A DNA stretch of 64,000 nt from Rattus norvegicus (GCF_036323735.1 NC_086024.1:73590924-73654923), one strand, 5' to 3'; shown: positions 45,925-59,134, numbered from the stretch's first letter. The notes: generated from the letters alone by a model not told the origin. Program-made: numbers and translations.

Positions 45925-48900
45925 ATGAATATAAAGGGAAGCAATTATCACTATTCCTTAATATCTCTCAATATCAATGGCCTCAACTCCCCAATAAAAA
46001 GACATAGATTAACAAACTGGATACGCAATGAGGACCCTGCATTCTGCTGCCTACAGGAAACACACCTCAGAGACAAAGACAGACACTACCTCAGAGTGAA
46101 AGGCTGGAAAACAACTTTCCAAGCAAATGGTCAGAAGAAGCAAGCTGGAGTAGCCATTCTAATATCAAATAAAATCAATTTCCAACTAAAAGTCATCAAA
46201 AAAGATAAGGAAGGACACTTCATATTCATCAAAGGAAAAATCCACCAAGATGAACTCTCAATCCTAAATATCTATGCCCCAAATACAAGGGCACCAACAT
46301 ATGTAAAAGAAACCTTACTAAAGCTCAAAACACACATTGCACCTCACACAATAATAGTGAGAGATTTCAACACACCACTCTCATCAATGGACAGATCATG
46401 GAAACAGAAATTAAACAGTGATGTCGACAGACTAAGAGAAGTCATGAGCCAAATGGACTTAACGGATATTTATAGAACATTCTATCCTAAAGCAAAAGGA
46501 TATACCTTCTTCTCAGCTCCTCATGGTACTTTCTCCAAAATTGACCATATAGTTGGTCAAAAAACGGGCCTCAACAGGTACAGAAAGATAGAGATAATCC
46601 CATGCGTGCTATCGGACCACCACAGCCTAAAACTGGTCTTCAATAACAATAAGGGAAGAATGCCCACATATACGTGGAAATTGAACAATGCTCTACTCAA
46701 TGATAACCTGGTCAAGGAAGAAATAAAGAAAGAAATTAAAAACTTTTTAGAATTTAATGAAAATGAAGATACAACATACCCAAACTTATGGGACACAATG
46801 AAAGCTGTGCTAAGAGGAAAACTCATAGCGCTGAGTGCCTGCAGAAAGAAACAGGAAAGAGCATATGTCAGCAGCTTGACAGCACACCTAAAAGCTCTAG
46901 AACAAAAAGAAGCAAATACACCCAGGAGGAGTAGAAGGCAGGAAATAATCAAACTCATAGCTGAAATCAACCAAGTAGAAACAAAAAGGACCATAGAAAG
47001 AATCAACAGAACCAAAAGTTGGTTCTTTGAGAAAATCAACAAGATAGATAAACCCTTAGCCAGACTAACGAGAGGACACAGAGAGTGCGTCCAAATTAAC
47101 AAAATTAGAAATGAAAAGGGAGACATAACTACAGACTCAGAGGAAATTCAAAAAATCATCAGATCTTACTATAAAAACCTATATTCAACAAAATTTGAAA
47201 AACTTCAGGAAATGGACAATTTCCTAGACAGATACCAGGTATCGAAGTTAAATCAGGAACAGATAAACCAGTTAAACAACCCCATAACTCCTAAGGAAAT
47301 AGAAGCAGTCATTAAAGGTCTCCCAACCAAAAAGAGCCCAGGTCCAGACGGGTTTAGTGCAGAATTCTATCAAACCTTCATAGAAGACCTCATACCAATA
47401 TTATCCAAACTATTCCACAAAATTGAAACAGATGGAGCCCTACCGAATTCCTTCTACGAAGCCACAATTACTCTTATACCTAAACCACACAAAGACACAA
47501 CAAAGAAAGAGAACTTCAGACCAATTTCCCTTATGAATATCGACGCAAAAATACTCAATAAAATTCTGGCAAACCAAATTCAAGAGCACATCAAAACAAT
47601 CATCCACCATGATCAAGTAGGCTTCATCCCAGGCATGCAGGGATGGTTTAATATACGGAAAACCATCAACGTGATCCATCATATAAACAAACTGAAAGAA
47701 CAAAACCACATGATCATTTCATTAGATGCTGAGAAAGCATTTGACAAAATCCAACACCCCTTCATGATAAAAGTCCTGGAAAGAATAGGAATTCAAGGCC
47801 CATACCTAAACATAGGAAAAGCCATATACAGCAAACCAGTTGCTAACATTAAACTAAATGGAGAGAAACTTGAAGCAATCCCACTAAAATCAGGGACTAG
47901 ACAAGGCTGCCCACTCTCTCCCTACTTATTCAATATAGTTCTTGAAGTTCTAGCCAGAGCAATCAGACAACAAAAGGAGATCAAGGGGATACAGATCGGA
48001 AAAGAAGAGGTCAAAATATCACTATTTGCAGATGACATGATAGTATATTTAAGTGATCCCAAAAGTTCCACCAGAGAACTACTAAAGCTGATAAACAACT
48101 TCAGCAAAGTGGCTGGGTATAAAATTAACTCAAATAAATCAGTTGCCTTCCTCTATACAAAAGAGAAACAAGCCGAGAAAGAAATTAGGGAAACGACACC
48201 CTTCATAATAGACCCAAATAATATAAAGTACCTCGGTGTGACTTTAACCAAGCAAGTAAAAGATCTGTACAATAAGAACTTCAAGACACTGAGGAAAGAA
48301 ATTGAAGAAGACCTCAGAAGATGAAAATATCTCCCATGCTCATGGATTGGCAGGATTAATATAGTAAAAATGGCCATTTTACCAAAAGCAATCTACAGAT
48401 TCAATGCAATCCCCATCAAAATACCAACCCAATTCTTCAAAGAGTTAGACAGAACAATTTGCAAATTCATCTGGAATAACAAAAAACCCAGGATAGCTAA
48501 AGCTATCCTCAACAATAAAAGGACTTCAGGGGGAATCACTATCCCTGAACTCAAGCAGTATTACAGAGCAATAGTGATAAAAACTGCATGGTATTGGTAC
48601 AGAGACAGACAGATAGACCAATGGAATAGAATTGAAGACCCAGAAATGAACCCACACACCTATGGTCACTTGATTTTTGACAAAGGAGCCAAAACCATCC
48701 AATGGAAAAAAGATAGCATTTTCAGCAAGTGGTGCTGGTTCAACTGGAGGGCAACATGTAGAAGAATGCAGATCGATCCATGCTTATCACCCTGTACAAA
48801 GCTTAAGTCCAAGTGGATCAAGGACCTCCACATCAAACCAGACACACTCAAACTAATAGAAGAAAAACTAGGGAAGCATCTGGAACACATGGGCACTGGA

Positions 48901-49751
48901 AAAAATTTCCTGAACAAAACACCAATGGCTTATGCTCTAAGATCAAGAATCGACAAATGGGATCTCATAAAACTGCAAAGCTTCTGTAAGGCAAAGGACA
49001 CGGTGGTTAGGACAAAACGGCAACCAACAGATTGGGAAAAGATCTTTACCAATCCTACAACAGATAGAGGCCTTATATCCAAAATATACAAAGAACTCAA
49101 GAAGTTAGACCGCAGGGAAACAAATAGCCCTATTAAAAATGGGGTTCAGAGCTAAACAAAGAATTCACAGCTGAGGAATGCCGAATGGCTGAGAAACACC
49201 TAAAGAAATGTTCAACATCTTTAGTCATAAGGGAAATGCAAATCAAAACAACCCTGAGATTTCACCTCACACCAGTGAGAATGGCTAAGATCAAAAACTC
49301 AGGTGACAGCAGATGCTGGCAAGGATGTGGAGAAAGAGGAACACTCCTCCATTGTTGGTGGGATTGCAGACTGGTAAAACCATTCTGGAAATCAGTCTGG
49401 AGGTTCCTCAGAAAATTGGACATTGAACTGCCTGAGGATCCAGCTATACCTCTCTTGGGCATATACCCAAAAGATGCCTCAACATATAAAAGAGACACGT
49501 GCTCCACTATGTTCATCGCAGCCTTATTTATAATAGCCAGAAAATGGAAAGAACCCAGATGCCCTTCAACAGAGGAATGGATACAGAAAATATGGTACAT
49601 CTACACAATGGAATATTACTCAGCTATCAAAAACAACGAGTTTATGAAATTCGTAGGCAAATGGTTGGAACTGGAAAATATCATCCTGAGTGAGCTAACC
49701 CAATCACAGAAAGACATACATGGTATGCACTCATTGATAAGTGGCTATTAG
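45925..49751 (+). pseudogene. L1 ORF2 (endonuclease / reverse transcriptase), broken by two lesions
   Basis: ORF2p nicks DNA and reverse-transcribes L1 RNA. The full span matches the family length of about 1,275 codons. The APE-type endonuclease occupies about residues 1-240, with likely catalytic residues N16, E45, Y117, D147, N149, D207, D231 and H232 all present. The usual Gly of the GDFN motif is Arg here (R146). The reverse transcriptase has LDAEKAFDKIQ, SGTRQGCPLSPYLFN and FADD (D703/D704, codons at 48,031). An in-frame TGA at 48,322-48,324 stands where the family has Trp. One base is missing from an A-run at 49,135-49,139, shifting the frame. The last part, in the third frame, keeps a CX3CX7HX4C cysteine motif and ends LISGY at 49,751. 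The protein made would end after residue 799, keeping endonuclease and most of the RT but losing the C terminus. Confidence 0.95.
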
Positions 49752-50465
49752 CCCAAATGCTTGAATTACCCTAGATCCCTAGAACAAACGAAACTCAAGA
49801 CGGATGATCAAAATGTGAATGCTTCACTCCTTCTTTAAATGAGGAAAAAGAATACCCTTGGCAGGGAAGGGAGAGGCAAAGATTAAAACAGAGACTGAAG
49901 GAACACCCATTCAGAGCCTGCCCCACATGTGGCCCATACATATACAGCCACCCAATTAGACAAGATGGATGAAGCAAAGAAGTGCAGACCGACAGGAGCC
50001 GGATGTAGATTGCTCCTGAGAGACACAGCCAGAATACAGCAAATACAGAGGCGAATGCCAGCAGCAAACCACTGAACTGAGAATAGAACCCCCGTTGAAG
50101 GAATCAGAGAAAGAACTGGAAGAGCTTGAAGGGGCTCGAGACCCCATATGTACAACAATGCCAAGCAACCAGAGCTTCCAGGGACTAAGCCACTACCCAA
50201 AGACTATACATGGACTGACCCTGGACTCTGACCTCATAGGTAGCAATGAATATCCTAGTAAGAGCACCAGTGGAAGGGGAAGCCCTGGTTCCTGCTAAGA
50301 CTGAACCCCCAGTGAACTAGACTATGGGGGGAGGGCGGCAATGGGGGGAGGGTTGGGAGGGGAACACCCATAAGGAAGGGGAGGGGGGAGGGGGATTTTG
50401 CCCGGAAACCGGGAAAGGGAATAACATTTGAAATGTATATAAGAAATACTCAAGTTAATTTAAAA
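49752..50465 (+). other. L1 3' UTR with G-rich tract and poly(A) tail
   Basis: This stretch follows the ORF2 stop. It holds the typical rodent L1 3' UTR, including a purine tract at 50,326-50,395 with many runs of three to six G's, which can form G-quadruplexes. It ends in AATAACATTTGAAATGTAT and a tail of A's. No perfect AATAAA lies close to the tail. Confidence 0.9.
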
Positions 50466-50480
50466 AAAAAAATCTAAAGC
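50466..50480. repeat. Target-site duplication, 3' copy
   Basis: This is an exact second copy of AAAAAAATCTAAAGC. Its first seven A's merge with the L1 poly(A) tail, so the tail/TSD boundary is ambiguous by a few bases. Confidence 0.93.
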
Positions 50481-52729
50481 ACCTCAGGCTCTGATTCCCA
50501 AAATAATAACCCTAAGAGATGAAGATTCAGAAAATATTGAAATCTGTACCTTGAAATCCATGATAAATTAGAAGGAACAGAAAAGAGAAAATGATAGACA
50601 GCAGTGGAGTATGGAGAAAAAGAGTCTTGCTCCCTCCCCAAAAATAATTGAAAAAAAAAAACCAATTCTCTGAACCAGTAAATAAAAATAATTCACAACA
50701 GCTGAGCATCTAAGCCACAGACAGACAAGCACCGTGTTAGAAGCTTTGCCAGCCTCCCAAGGCACACCAAGTGGTAAAGGGTCCTTGTTAGGAATGGAAT
50801 GGTAAAGAGACACTTACGCTACCACCAAATTGGAAAGAAAAGAATAGCTTATGTTTCAGTCTGCTACTGATATTCTATTTCAAACACACCTCTAGTTGTT
50901 GTTTTAAGCCAAATACATACAGAACATATTCCTATAAAAGATCTATAGATTCAACAACTTACTTGTTCATTCATGGTATTAATGACTGAAAAGGGCAAGC
51001 CATTTTATAAATGCTTGTATGAGAACTTGGTCTATTTCACAGAATAGAGCAGATTTCCACTAAACCTGCAAACCATGAGAAAAGGACAGGAACTGGGTGC
51101 CACTCAGACTTTTAAAAAGGAATTTTACGGAGTCATTGACCAATGAGTTTGGTAGAAAATTCCAATTACTGAATTCTACAAAGGCATAATTGCTCTATGA
51201 AAATTCTTCCAACTGGTGAAATCTCAGAGATCTTTAATTACTTAAAATCACATCTGTCTAGAGAAACCCATGAAGTCACCTAAAGGTTGCAATCCATGAA
51301 TAAGAAGATAAGAAGAGCAGTGGTGCCTTGTGCATCAGAGTTCATTTGAGCACAGATGGAATATGTGAAGGCATACGAGTCCCAAAGAATTGCTCACATT
51401 GGCAATGAGTCCCAAAGAATTGCTCACACTGGCAACTACTTGTGCATACCCACAACTGCAGGAACCCCTTGCGTGGAATTCACTCTCTAGCTCAACACAG
51501 CCTTTGCTTGAAGGGGAAGATCAGTCTTCGAGATTTTAGGCTTTATATCATAGCCTCAGCATTCAGAATTATGATGTAAGAGCTTTAGAATTTAGGATCC
51601 TAAGACACTTTTATCTTGGGGACAGCAATATTCGGAGTACGGATGCTGGGATTCTCTTTTTGGATTGTGGCACAGAACCCATTTTTCAATATGAAACTAA
51701 GATGATGTGGCTTAATCCTCGTGGGAAAGAAAGGAGGCAGCATCCTTTCAAATCATCTGAGAAAGAACTGTATTGGATTTGAAATTGAAAGGTGAATTTC
51801 CATAAATTAAATACCCAACCTTTTACATTAAGCCTCCTCTGAGCCTATAATCATGTATTCTTATTATACTGGTCTTTTCTGAAATGCCTGTACCAAGCAG
51901 AGACAGAATCAGGGAACACTTTCTCAATTTACTCTGTGGGCCCCTGATCACTAACAGTAAATATGGCTGAATGGCAAAGCACAATATTCAATCTCTTTTT
52001 TAAATTGTGCATCTCCATAAACTTAAAAATAGGTTTCTGGTTTTTGACTTCTTGTGTTTAGATAGACAAAGCTTCTCTCAGAAGTCATAAGCGATTATGT
52101 AAACTCTCAGTGTCAGACATGGGACGCACCCTGAGGAGTTTACTCTGGAAAGCCCCAGAGGCTTCCAAAGCAACATAGGCTACTGCCATGGCCTTGTTGC
52201 CAAGCAGAGCTGACGGTATAAACTGTGCTTGCACACAAAACACAGAGAAATCAAACTACAAACTCTTATGTGACAGATTCAGTAACCTAGAAGATTATAT
52301 GCAGATTGTTTAGGAGAAAAGCATTAATAGTCTGTGTGGTACAATCCAGACCTCGTACATAAGATGTACTCATTGGTAAAACAGTGGTATAACCTACCAA
52401 TTTCTGACTGGACTGGAGGCCTCCTCAACAGACGGGAACCATAACTCTTCCTGTAAACCTGGCAAGAACCTGTGTACTTGAGATGATTACAGGCCATAAT
52501 GGGAAACATACTATTAGTGTATTGTTACATGGAAATGTTATTAAACTGATTTCTTATATCCATGGTTATACCCAAGCATAGATAAATACTGCTTCAAAAC
52601 TCTCTGACCAAAACTTAGAGATAATTTTAACTCATAACTGGTTAAAATTGCCAAAAATAACTGACACTAGAGAGCTCAGTCTTGACTTGTACTATAAATA
52701 TCACCATCTCAAAGTCTTGGGGTACATAA
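50481..52729. other. Intron sequence, no gene seen
   Basis: Unique sequence after the L1 insertion, apart from the 30-bp tandem duplication at 51,377. Confidence 0.5.
51377..51436. repeat. Tandem duplication, 30-bp unit
   Basis: The unit GAGTCCCAAAGAATTGCTCA plus ten bases occurs twice head to tail with two mismatches. Confidence 0.95.
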
Positions 52730-53885
52730 TAAAAGAGGAATGCTCCACCATTGTTGGTGGGTCTACAAGCATGTAAAAAACACTCTGGAAATCAGTCTAG
52801 CAGTACCTCAGAAAAATGGACATAGCTGAGGACCCAGCTATACTATTCCTGGGCAAAAGATGTTCCAACATATACCAAGGACTGTGCTCCACGGTGTTAA
52901 TAGCAGCCTTATTTATAATAGCCAAAAGCTGGAAAGACCAAGATGCCCTTCAACAGAGGAATGGACACAGAAAATGTGGTACATCTACACAATGGAATAT
53001 TACTTAGCTATCAAAAACAATGCCTTTATGAAATTCATAGGCAAATGGATGGAACTAGAAAATACCATCCTGAGTGAGGTAACTCAATCACAAAAGAACA
53101 CACATGGTATGCACTCACTGATAAGTGAATACTAGCCCAAAAGTTTGGAATACCCAAGATAAGATTTACAGACCACATGAAGCTCAAGAAGAAGGAAGAA
53201 CAAATTGTGGATGTTTCAGTCCTCCTTAGAAGGGGTAACAAACTACTCATAGGAAGAAATAGAGACAAACTGTGGAGCAGAGGCTAAAGTAAAGGCCACC
53301 ATTTAAAGACTGCCATACATGGGGATGCATCCCATATACAGTCACCAAACCCAGACACTATTGCAAATGCCAAGAAGTGCATGCCGATAGGAGCCTGATA
53401 TACCTGTATCCTAAGAAGCACTTCCAGAGCCTGACAAATACAGATGTGAATGCTCGAATCCAACCATTGGAATGAGAATGGGATCCCCAATGGAGGAGTT
53501 AGAGAAAGAACTGAAGGAACTGAAGGGGTTTGCAATCCCATAGGAAGAACAACAATATCAATCAACCAGACACCCCAGAGCTCCCAGGGTCTAAACCACT
53601 AAACATAGAAGACATATGGAGCAACCAGCAGCATATGTAGCAGTGATACCCTTTGCTGGGTATCAATAGGAGGAGAGAGAGGCCCTTCGTCCAATCAAGG
53701 CTCAATGCCCCAGTGTAGGGGAATGCCAGAGAAGGGACACAGGAGGCAGTGGGCAGGTTGATGGGGGAGCGCCATCATAGAAGCAGTAGGAGGGAAGATC
53801 GGATAGGGAAGTTCTGGAGGAGAAATTGGGGAAAGGGATAACATTTGAAACATAAATAATGAAAATATCAAATAAAAGAAAAGAC
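52730..53885 (+). mobile_element. 5'-truncated L1 fragment (ORF2 C terminus and 3' UTR)
   Basis: The fragment begins inside the last part of ORF2, just after the cysteine motif (GGATTGCAGACTGGT-like region). It has recognisable C-terminal protein (WKDQDALQQRNGHRKCGTS in one frame, RPRCPSTEEWTQKMWYIYTMEYY in another) and a 3' UTR ending ATCAAATAAAAGAAAAG. A frame change near 52,855-52,870 and scattered indels mark it as dead. It is a typical product of incomplete reverse transcription. Confidence 0.88.
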
Positions 53886-55827
53886 TTCTTTTTAAAAAGA
53901 GAGGAAGAAGAATGATTTTTTTTGACACCTTGAGGTTACTTAAAGATATCTCCATGACCTGACATAACCATGGTACTCAAGACATTACTGCAACCGCTTT
54001 ACCTGTACAGTATCTGCCCAGGATTGGCAACCTGGGTGCCAATAGTGAGGTACATACCATCTCACTATTCTGTTTGGAATTATTGACTATGACCTACCTG
54101 TACAAGTACAGGCAATGCTTAAATAAACTCGGTTGGACACATGCACGTGAAGGGAAGAAGCATTTCACGGAAAAGGGAAGGCTGACGTGAGATAAAAAGT
54201 GAAAATAACTAAAACACACTGTATACATTTAACCACCAAGGGAAAAATTAAAATCATAAAAATTAAAACACAAAAGTCTAGTTGACACAGTGATAAACTA
54301 ACTTTTCCATTTGTGGCGAATCATCAGACAACACCTTACAACACAAAAACCAAAACGTAAAAAGGCATACTCAGGAATGAACTTCACTCCTCTCGTTGAC
54401 CGTGTCCTTCACTTTCCGTTGCTGAGAGGACTCACATGGAAAAGCACTGCTGATTCATGAGAGCTGAGAGCTTCATCGGCATCCAGAGTACTGCTTCATC
54501 CACCTTTCAGCCTCCAAGATTTAGCAGTGCACTCTGGGTAAGTGCTCCCTTAGATAAGCATCCACTTACTCTGCAAACCACCGGAGCTCACAATTCGCCA
54601 CTTGCATTTCCCCTTGTCTTTTCTGAGTCGCAGTCTGCCCCACTGCCTTTCCTGTTCCAAGACAGTAAACCCATACTAAATGTTCCCATAAAACAGAACT
54701 ATTCATGTAGAACTTTTTGTAAGTCACATTACCCAGACCAACACAATTGTCTGCCAGTCCTTCTTTCCTATGAAATATTTATCAAAATGAATTATTGAAC
54801 CTTTGGGTCAAATGTCGAATCAACCTCAGAAGAGCAAACACCTATTCAGATAGAACCTTGTGCACTCAAGAAATGACCCTGTGTCATTTGTGATAACAAG
54901 ATTCCTAAAATTCTGTCCCTGGTATCTTAACCTGAATAGGATCACCTTTCCCCTTGAATTACTGACCTCTTCTCTCTAAACTGTTGCATTTACTCTAGCT
55001 TTCAGGAAGCCACTGACTCTGGGACCTTTGCCCTAGATATTAAAACATCTGTGACACACTTTATTTACCCTCATAATTCAGATCACGCTGAGCAGGTAGC
55101 AACTCAGACCTCGCTTTCACACTTGGGAGTTCATTGACACCTTGCAAAGAGCTTTTACTTTACAACCCAGTAATCACCAGGATCAAGCCATTTGTTTTCC
55201 GCTACCCATTTCCAGATAAAATGGAAGATTATTAATTCTGCAGTTATTCCTTAATCGTGACCTAACTCTTTTGGAAACCTAATGAGGAAAAAAATCTCAC
55301 TTCTATATATCTTTATCTATAATAGTTATACATATGTATTTCTCCTCTAGCAAATTCTGGCACTCTCAATACCCCATTGAGTTCTCAGAACATATGATAT
55401 CATTTCAAAGACATATGACAGAGAAACAATGTTTATATTCCCCAAAGTGACACAAACGGAATTCTAACTGTAACAAACTGCTGTACCAATCTATGTTTAA
55501 AAACTTTACATTTAGAAACAATGACACATGCTGCCAAAGTCTGTTTGGTGTTCTCTCTCTGTACTATGTATAAAAGATTCTCTAGGCTTTAAAATCAAAA
55601 TTTACTAAGTGATGAACATATATTTAAAATTTTGAAAAATATTGTACGCATGAAGTTTTAAAACATGCTTATCGTAGTCTATCTTAACATTAAACTTTTG
55701 AGAAAAAAACATTATAATAAGACATTAATAGGGTAGGTGGCTCTTTAAAAAAAATTTATAAAAAAAATGCCCAGGATCTTCCCTTTATTCCCCTTGCAGA
55801 CACACTGTGTAGGGAGGGTCTGATGAT
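53886..55827. other. Intron sequence, no gene seen
   Basis: Unique. 54,950-55,080 has faint L2-like phrasing that I do not call. Confidence 0.45.
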
Positions 55828-56345
55828 ACTTGGCTTTCATTGACAACTCGATACAGCCTGAAATCACTTGGGAGAGAGACTCTTCAAGAGGGGCTCTCTA
55901 GATTATCATGGACTGAGGGCATGTCTGTGGGGAAATGTATAGAATGCCTTAATTGATGTGGGAACATCCACTCAAAATGTAGGCAGTATCTTCTCATAGT
56001 AGCTGAATACAATGACTTAGAATAAGGAAAGCTCTTGCCCCTTGACCCTGACTCTCCCTCCAAGTCCTTCTAATCTGTTGCTGTCATTACTTATTCCTTC
56101 AACGGTATTAGAAGCAGCTTCTGGCTTCCAACGTGGACAATACCAACAGCTTCCTAGGAATTCTTTGGGCCTTCAATGCCAGATTGGGAGTTTTGAGACA
56201 TCCAGTTCATGGACTGACCCCCTACCTGGTTCTAAGCCTCCCTTGAGTGAGACAGCCATTGTGGGTTTACAATGACTGCATAGTGTAAACCAATCTAATA
56301 AATTCTTTTTAATACATTTGCACCCTATAATAAAACATATATTCA
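55828..56345 (+). mobile_element. Rodent interspersed repeat (URR1-like)
   Basis: TCACTTGGGAGAGAGACTC, ATCATGGACTGAGGGCATGT, GGCCTTCAATGCCAGATTGG, CATCCAGTTCATGGACTGAC and AACCAATCTAATAAATTC are in family order. The 77-codon frame at 56,042 lies inside the repeat and is not a gene. Confidence 0.6.
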
Positions 56346-58805
56346 TTCATCCCGCCTGCTCTGTTCCTCTAGAAAGCCCTGATTAGCACCACTCATGGGT
56401 TTTAAAAGTGTGACAAGGTTCCTGCTTCGCTACAGGTCAGAGTTCACAGACGCATGCACGTGAGGCTGCACAGCAACACAAGCACAGGATTCCTCAGACG
56501 AGGAACGTTATGGTACTTCAGAAATCACCTGAACACCTCAGGACTCCATAATTGACTGCATTTTTACTTCACGACCAAGGATTCTAGAAAAGGGTTAGTT
56601 ACCATGGATCCTTTTTCAAACGTTCCACACAGAATAGACTATTTGTCATACAAGTCAACTACGCCTTAGAAATGTTATGTCTTTTTATTGTAAATGTGCT
56701 ATCTGTGTAGTTAAAAACGGATCATCATTACATTTTAAACTGAAGGTTTTACTACATAAAGATAATAATAATTATAAATTATGGACTGAGTCAATCAGCT
56801 AAGTAAGTCTCAGTAAAGATTCATAAACTTAATATATTATATTGCTAGCAGGGGTCTGTTAGCTTTCTCCTCAATCTCAGAGCATGCACTTTGTGTATCT
56901 GCAACATGCCATGCACACACACACAGCCACTATGCATACAGACAAGAAATTATTCTGAAATAAAATATACTTCCTGCTTCAAAGGAAGTGAGTGATGGAG
57001 AACCATTACAATGTCAAACACAGGGAGCCAAAGGAGGAAGGGATTGGTACAAGCCCTACCTGATGTAGTCATGCAGAAACGACCAGGGAACCTGCATACA
57101 GAAACATGAGAAGTGGCTGGATACAGAGACTGGAGCTTGGATAAACATAGAATAAATGATGATAGCATATCAGTGGACCAAGTCCCATTTTAATACAACG
57201 GCAGGAGAAATTGAAGGACCTACATCATATTTATCACAGTAAGGACTTATTTGTTTTATGGTAGATATAGAAATTATTGACTAACTTTTAAGTAGAAGCA
57301 ATACCTGGACATAAATTAGGTTCTCCAAAGACAATGTTTAAAGGGGCAAGACTGGAAATTGTGTTGAAGCAAGTTTCCATAACTGGGAAAGGCTATGAAC
57401 CTTCAGGGCTGGGAGGGTAACAAGAAAGAGAGATGAGTTACTGTGCAGGCTGCAGTGTTCAGAGGGAAAGAGCAGAAGCACGGTAGCTTTCAGACTACCC
57501 CAGCCTAGCTCACTAGAGGACTCATATGTTTTCCAAAACCTGGGCCAACAGGATAAAGAAGAGACAGGGGAAATGAGATCTCATCCTAAGGACCTATGAG
57601 CGCCAGGAAGGAAGGTTTGTTTTCTGGGCGTGCCTCTGCTTATGATTGCTCTGCCCAGAAGCCAGTAATTTTCTGCCAAAATTATAATTTCCAACAGAGT
57701 AAATAAAACTCTCTCCTTACCAAGGCAGTGAGTAAAAAATCATGGAAAAAGAATAAGAAGGCAAACAATAAAGGAGTTACTGCCATGAGACGGGCTCCAG
57801 TGTGGAAGAAAAGGAGGGAGAAGAGCCAGGGATAGCAGGGGCGAGCCAAGCATAGGCAGCGCTGCAGACCCCACCTCAAGGCAGCTGCAGGGTTCAAACC
57901 CTGGAGGCCAGAAGACCTGGGAGGAGAGCTTCCAAGGTAGCGAGCATTGAGCCACAGACATCAGGGTCTCTTATTGGTGACTGCTAGACCTCCACTGAAG
58001 AGATGGAGAGGAAAGGGCAGTGGAACAGCTTCACTTGCTGTGCATTCTGCAGGTGCAGAAAGTGAGAAAGCAGATGAGCAGAGGAACTTGGCTGAGAGAT
58101 GAAAGCTTATTTATGTATTATGACATCCATGATCATTTCTTCAAGAGATTTAGAGTTGAAGAGGTGAGTTTCCAAAGGGAAGAGGCTTCATCCATACATT
58201 TAAAAAAAATGATATTCTACAGGTTGGGCATTTCAGACAATTGTTGATTCCTATTTTTAAAAAATGACAGAATTTGGCAATGGGTGCTGACCTTTTCCCA
58301 TGAGGCCCAATGACTGGACTATGAGACACTTCCCTTTACACTTGAAGAAAGCTAGACTTTGGATTTTCAATAGCAGACTGTATTCCCCAAGCTTCATGTG
58401 TTAGGGATTTCCAGTCCTCGGTGTGGTGCTCTTGGGAAGTAAGTACACCTCTGAAAGGCGCGGTCCAGTTGGAGGTTCTTACATCACTAGGGTGCTACCC
58501 TCCAAAAGATTAGCAAAGCTCTCCTGGGCCCCTGAGTTCATTCTCAGAGATGCTTGCTCTAAGTAAAATGAAGCAGGAACCCTCTGTTTCATCTGGCTCC
58601 CCCACACCATTTTAGTAGAACCCACCCAAAGTGTTGTAACCTGGTGTAAGCTGTGAAATAAGTAACAGCTTTTCATAAGTACACAGCCTCATATGTTCCA
58701 TTATAGTACAGGAAAAAGCCACACTCAGAGCTGAATGCAGAGAACATGTAAGTTTGAGGCCTTGGTCCATCACTTTAAACAAATCAAACTTCTTGCCATG
58801 TTCAC
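56346..58805. other. Intron sequence, no gene seen
   Basis: Mixed unique sequence, GC-richer near 57,820-57,960. No exon or repeat was recognised. Confidence 0.45.
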
Positions 58806-59081
58806 TCTTTTTTTTTCCCTTTTTATTCTTTTAACATGAATTACATCCACACAGCAGTTTCCCCCTCCCTCCACTCTTCTCAATCTTCCGCTCACCTCAT
58901 CTCTCCCCCAGATCAACTTCTCCTGTTTCCCTTCACAAAAAGAGCAGGCCTCCTAGAGATATCAACTAAACATGGCATAACAAGTTACAATAAGACCAGG
59001 AACATAGCCTCATTATCAAGGCTGGACAAGGCAACCCAGTAGGAGAAAAAGAGTCCCAAGGGCAGGCAAAGGAGTCAGGAG

Positions 59082-59082
<1 letters not shown>
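58806..59082 (-). mobile_element. Old L1 3'-UTR fragment, part 1 (before the CA array)
   Basis: It starts at a T-rich tail and contains GGCTGGACAAGGCAACCCAGTAGGAG, split here as GGCTGGACAAGGC and AACCCAGTAGGAG, which is characteristic of older rodent L1 3' UTR read on the minus strand. The element continues after the CA array at 59,446. Confidence 0.75.

Positions 59083-59134
<52 letters not shown>

Larger units (their letters stand above)
44086..50465 (+). mobile_element. Full-length, young rat-type LINE-1 retrotransposon
   Basis: This L1 is about 6.38 kb. It has a GC-rich 5' UTR (44,086-44,809), ORF1, a 59-bp spacer, ORF2, a 3' UTR with a G-rich tract, and a short poly(A) tail. It is flanked by a perfect 15-bp target-site duplication, AAAAAAATCTAAAGC, at 44,071-44,085 and 50,466-50,480. 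On the other strand the insertion site reads TTTTTTT/ATG, which fits the L1 endonuclease preference for TTTT/A. The ORF1 protein resembles rat L1 more than mouse L1 as I remember them. The element lies antisense to Prkd1. ORF2 carries two lesions, so this copy should not be able to retrotranspose by itself. Confidence 0.95.

Noticed and set aside
46557..47126. 189-codon frame antisense to L1 ORF2
   Set aside because: A shadow of the strongly coding opposite strand. No independent signal.
54940..55090. Possible L2 fragment
   Set aside because: Only a few short phrases agree. A repeat search would be needed to call it.
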